Below are positions 6,412 through 7,487 of a DNA stretch of 7,487 bases, in pieces. Source of the stretch: Burkholderiales bacterium. GTDB lineage: Bacteria; Pseudomonadota; Gammaproteobacteria; Burkholderiales; Burkholderiaceae. The stretch's first letter is position 1, and every line of letters starts with the position of its first letter. A program made the translations under genes and the position numbers. The stretch covers positions 1 through 7,487 of the forward strand of contig CAHJWV010000433.1 in the NCBI GenBank assembly GCA_903643055.1, read 5' to 3'. Under the pieces are notes generated by a model. The model made no database searches. It was not told where the DNA came from and was given only the letters and a program-made list of their open reading frames with translations.

Positions 6412-6837
6412 ATGCTCGTCCGCCTGATGTACGCCAGCCGCGCCACCGCCTCCGTCAATCCGGACTCCCTGGCGGCGATCCTGAAAAAGTCGAAAGCCAA
6501 CAACCCAGCGCTCGGCGTGACCGGCGTGCTGTGCTTCTCCGGCGGCATCTTTCTTCAGGTGCTCGAAGGCGGCCGCAATACGGTGAGCCAGCTCTACAAC
6601 CGCATTGCCGGCGATGCCCGGCATGACGACGTGGTTCTGATGAGTTATGAAGAAATCGGGGAACGCCGTTTCGCCAGCTGGTCGATGGGCCAGGTGAACC
6701 TGTCGCTCCTGAACCCGGCCATGCTGCTGAAGTATTCAGAGACCGCCGTGCTCGACCCGTACCAGGTCTCGGGCTCGGTCTCGATGGCCTTGTTCGAAGA
6801 GCTGATCGCCACCGCTTCGGTGGTGAGTCACGCCTGA
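6412..6837 (+). CDS. Stand-alone BLUF-domain blue-light sensor (FAD-binding)
   Basis: This 141-residue protein is a single BLUF domain (about residues 1-93) with a C-terminal tail (94-141) and no output domain, like short BLUF proteins such as PixD or BlrB. All key photocycle residues are present: Y7 (LMYASRA), N31, Q49 (GIFLQVLEGG), W90 and M92 (ASWSMGQV). Their spacing matches AppA Y21, N45, Q63, W104 and M106 at a constant offset of 14, so the protein should bind FAD and respond to blue light. The tail probably forms the capping helices that contact a partner. An AAGGA ribosome site (6400-6404) lies seven bases before the ATG, and only 12 bases separate it from the folE stop, so the two genes are likely co-transcribed. 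With no effector domain, it must signal through another protein not evident in this window. Confidence 0.95.
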   Translation: MLVRLMYASRATASVNPDSLAAILKKSKANNPALGVTGVLCFSGGIFLQVLEGGRNTVSQLYNRIAGDARHDDVVLMSYEEIGERRFASWSMGQVNLSLLNPAMLLKYSETAVLDPYQVSGSVSMALFEELIATASVVSHA

Positions 6838-6852
6838 GCCCCCCGGCCGACC

Positions 6853-7487
6853 TCAGTCGCCCAGCAGTTCGCCGATCGCCTTCATGTTGTCGACGCGGTC
6901 GCAGACCGCCTTGACCGCCATCAGGATCGGCACGCCCAGCAACAGGCCCCACACGCCCCACAGCCAGCCGAAGGCCAGCACGCCAACGAACACCGCGACC
7001 ACGTTCATGCGGGCGGTGCGGCTGGTCAGCCACGGCGTGAGCAACTGGCCCTGGATCGCGTGGATCACGACCGAGGCGCCGCCCACCAGCAGGGCCATGT
7101 CGAACGAATTGAACTGCATGAAGGCGACCAGCATCGAGATGGCCATCAGCACGATGGTGCCAAGGTAAGGAATGAGGTTCAGCACGCCGGCCGCAACGCC
7201 CCAGACTGCGGCGTGCTCCAGCCCGATCCACCAGAAAGCCAGCCAGGTGACGACGCCGACGACAGCGCTCGTGAACAGCTGAATCAGCAGGTAGACCTGC
7301 ATCTGGCGCGAGATCTCGTCGAGCGCCTGGACCGTGATCTTCTTTTGCTGCAGCGTGTTGCCGGCGATCTTCACCATCTTGCGGCGAAAGGTGCTGCCCG
7401 AGACCAGCAGGAAATAAGTCAGGAAGCACACGACCGTTGCCTGCCCGGCGAGCTGCATCAGGCCGAGCGTGCCGGTCCAGAAGTAGA
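6853..7487 (-). CDS. AI-2E transporter/PerM-family membrane protein, C-terminal part (partial, runs off the right edge)
   Basis: The frame is open from the right edge of the window to the TGA at 6855-6853, giving about 211 C-terminal residues; the N-terminal part lies outside. The sequence carries typical features of the AI-2E transporter (PerM/YdiK/TqsA) superfamily. A membrane segment precedes the charged stretch FRRKMVKIAGNTLQQKKITV, and further segments follow (QMQVYLLIQLFTSAVVGVVT, then AAVWGVAAGVLNLIPYLGTI with the NLIPYLG motif). The stretch GQLLTPWLTSRTARMNVVAV and a last hydrophobic segment (FGWLWGVWGLLLGVPILMAV) complete the family pattern. Members are inner-membrane proteins with varied proposed roles (signal export, Na+/H+ exchange, fatty-acid or permease functions), so substrate cannot be assigned. 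The gene is convergent with the BLUF gene, with only 15 bases between their stop codons and no clear terminator there. An internal ATG at 7458 exists, but the coding frame clearly continues past it. Confidence 0.9.
   Translation of the reverse strand, partial: YFWTGTLGLMQLAGQATVVCFLTYFLLVSGSTFRRKMVKIAGNTLQQKKITVQALDEISRQMQVYLLIQLFTSAVVGVVTWLAFWWIGLEHAAVWGVAAGVLNLIPYLGTIVLMAISMLVAFMQFNSFDMALLVGGASVVIHAIQGQLLTPWLTSRTARMNVVAVFVGVLAFGWLWGVWGLLLGVPILMAVKAVCDRVDNMKAIGELLGD

Noticed and set aside
5698..6624. Minus-strand open frame (308 codons) opposite folE and the BLUF gene
   Set aside because: His/Gly/Val-rich translation without domains, spanning two well-supported genes and their junction on the other strand.
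6838..6852. Possible bidirectional terminator between the BLUF and transporter genes
   Set aside because: The 15-base GC-rich gap offers only a four-base TGAG/CTCA pairing and no T-run, so I could not support a terminator.
6455..7429. Minus-strand open frame (324 codons) overlapping the AI-2E transporter gene
   Set aside because: It is on the same strand but in another frame from the transporter, is very Arg/Gly/Pro-rich, and continues antisense into the BLUF gene. The transporter frame has clear family sequence.

Overview
This window looks like chromosomal core DNA from a GC-rich betaproteobacterium, most likely of the order Burkholderiales (the Leptothrix/Rubrivivax/Roseateles/Comamonadaceae side). 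The judgement rests on the protein sequences and on the gene order rsmB - DUF4390 - NtrY-like kinase - NtrX-like regulator, which I recall as a conserved block in that group. I see no transposase, integrase, phage gene, CRISPR array or toxin-antitoxin pair.

Layout, left to right. Positions 1-213 hold the start of an unrecognised membrane protein gene (minus strand), cut by the window edge. At 332-359 there is a strong intrinsic terminator, and at 366-441 a tRNA-Phe gene (minus) with its own promoter at 453-480. Then come four minus-strand genes, transcribed right to left: rsmB (16S rRNA m5C methyltransferase), a secreted DUF4390 protein, an NtrY-like membrane sensor kinase, and a short NtrX-like response regulator that has a receiver domain and a Fis-type helix-turn-helix but no sigma-54 AAA+ domain. 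A 127-base divergent region (5538-5664) contains an exact 11-bp inverted repeat. On the plus strand follow folE (an atypical-clade GTP cyclohydrolase I) and, 12 bases later, a stand-alone BLUF blue-light sensor. The window closes with the 3' part of an AI-2E/PerM-family membrane transporter gene on the minus strand, convergent with the BLUF gene.

How the parts work together. The kinase and regulator are an obvious two-component pair with coupled translation. rsmB and the DUF4390 gene are the usual upstream neighbours and probably share transcription, although gaps of about 100 bases separate rsmB/DUF4390 and DUF4390/kinase. folE and the BLUF gene look like a two-gene operon joining pterin/folate precursor synthesis to a blue-light sensor.

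Nothing here is clearly a novel system. The points most worth following are the folE-BLUF pairing, the inverted repeat between the divergent rsmB and folE genes, and the loss of the AAA+ module from the NtrX-like regulator.
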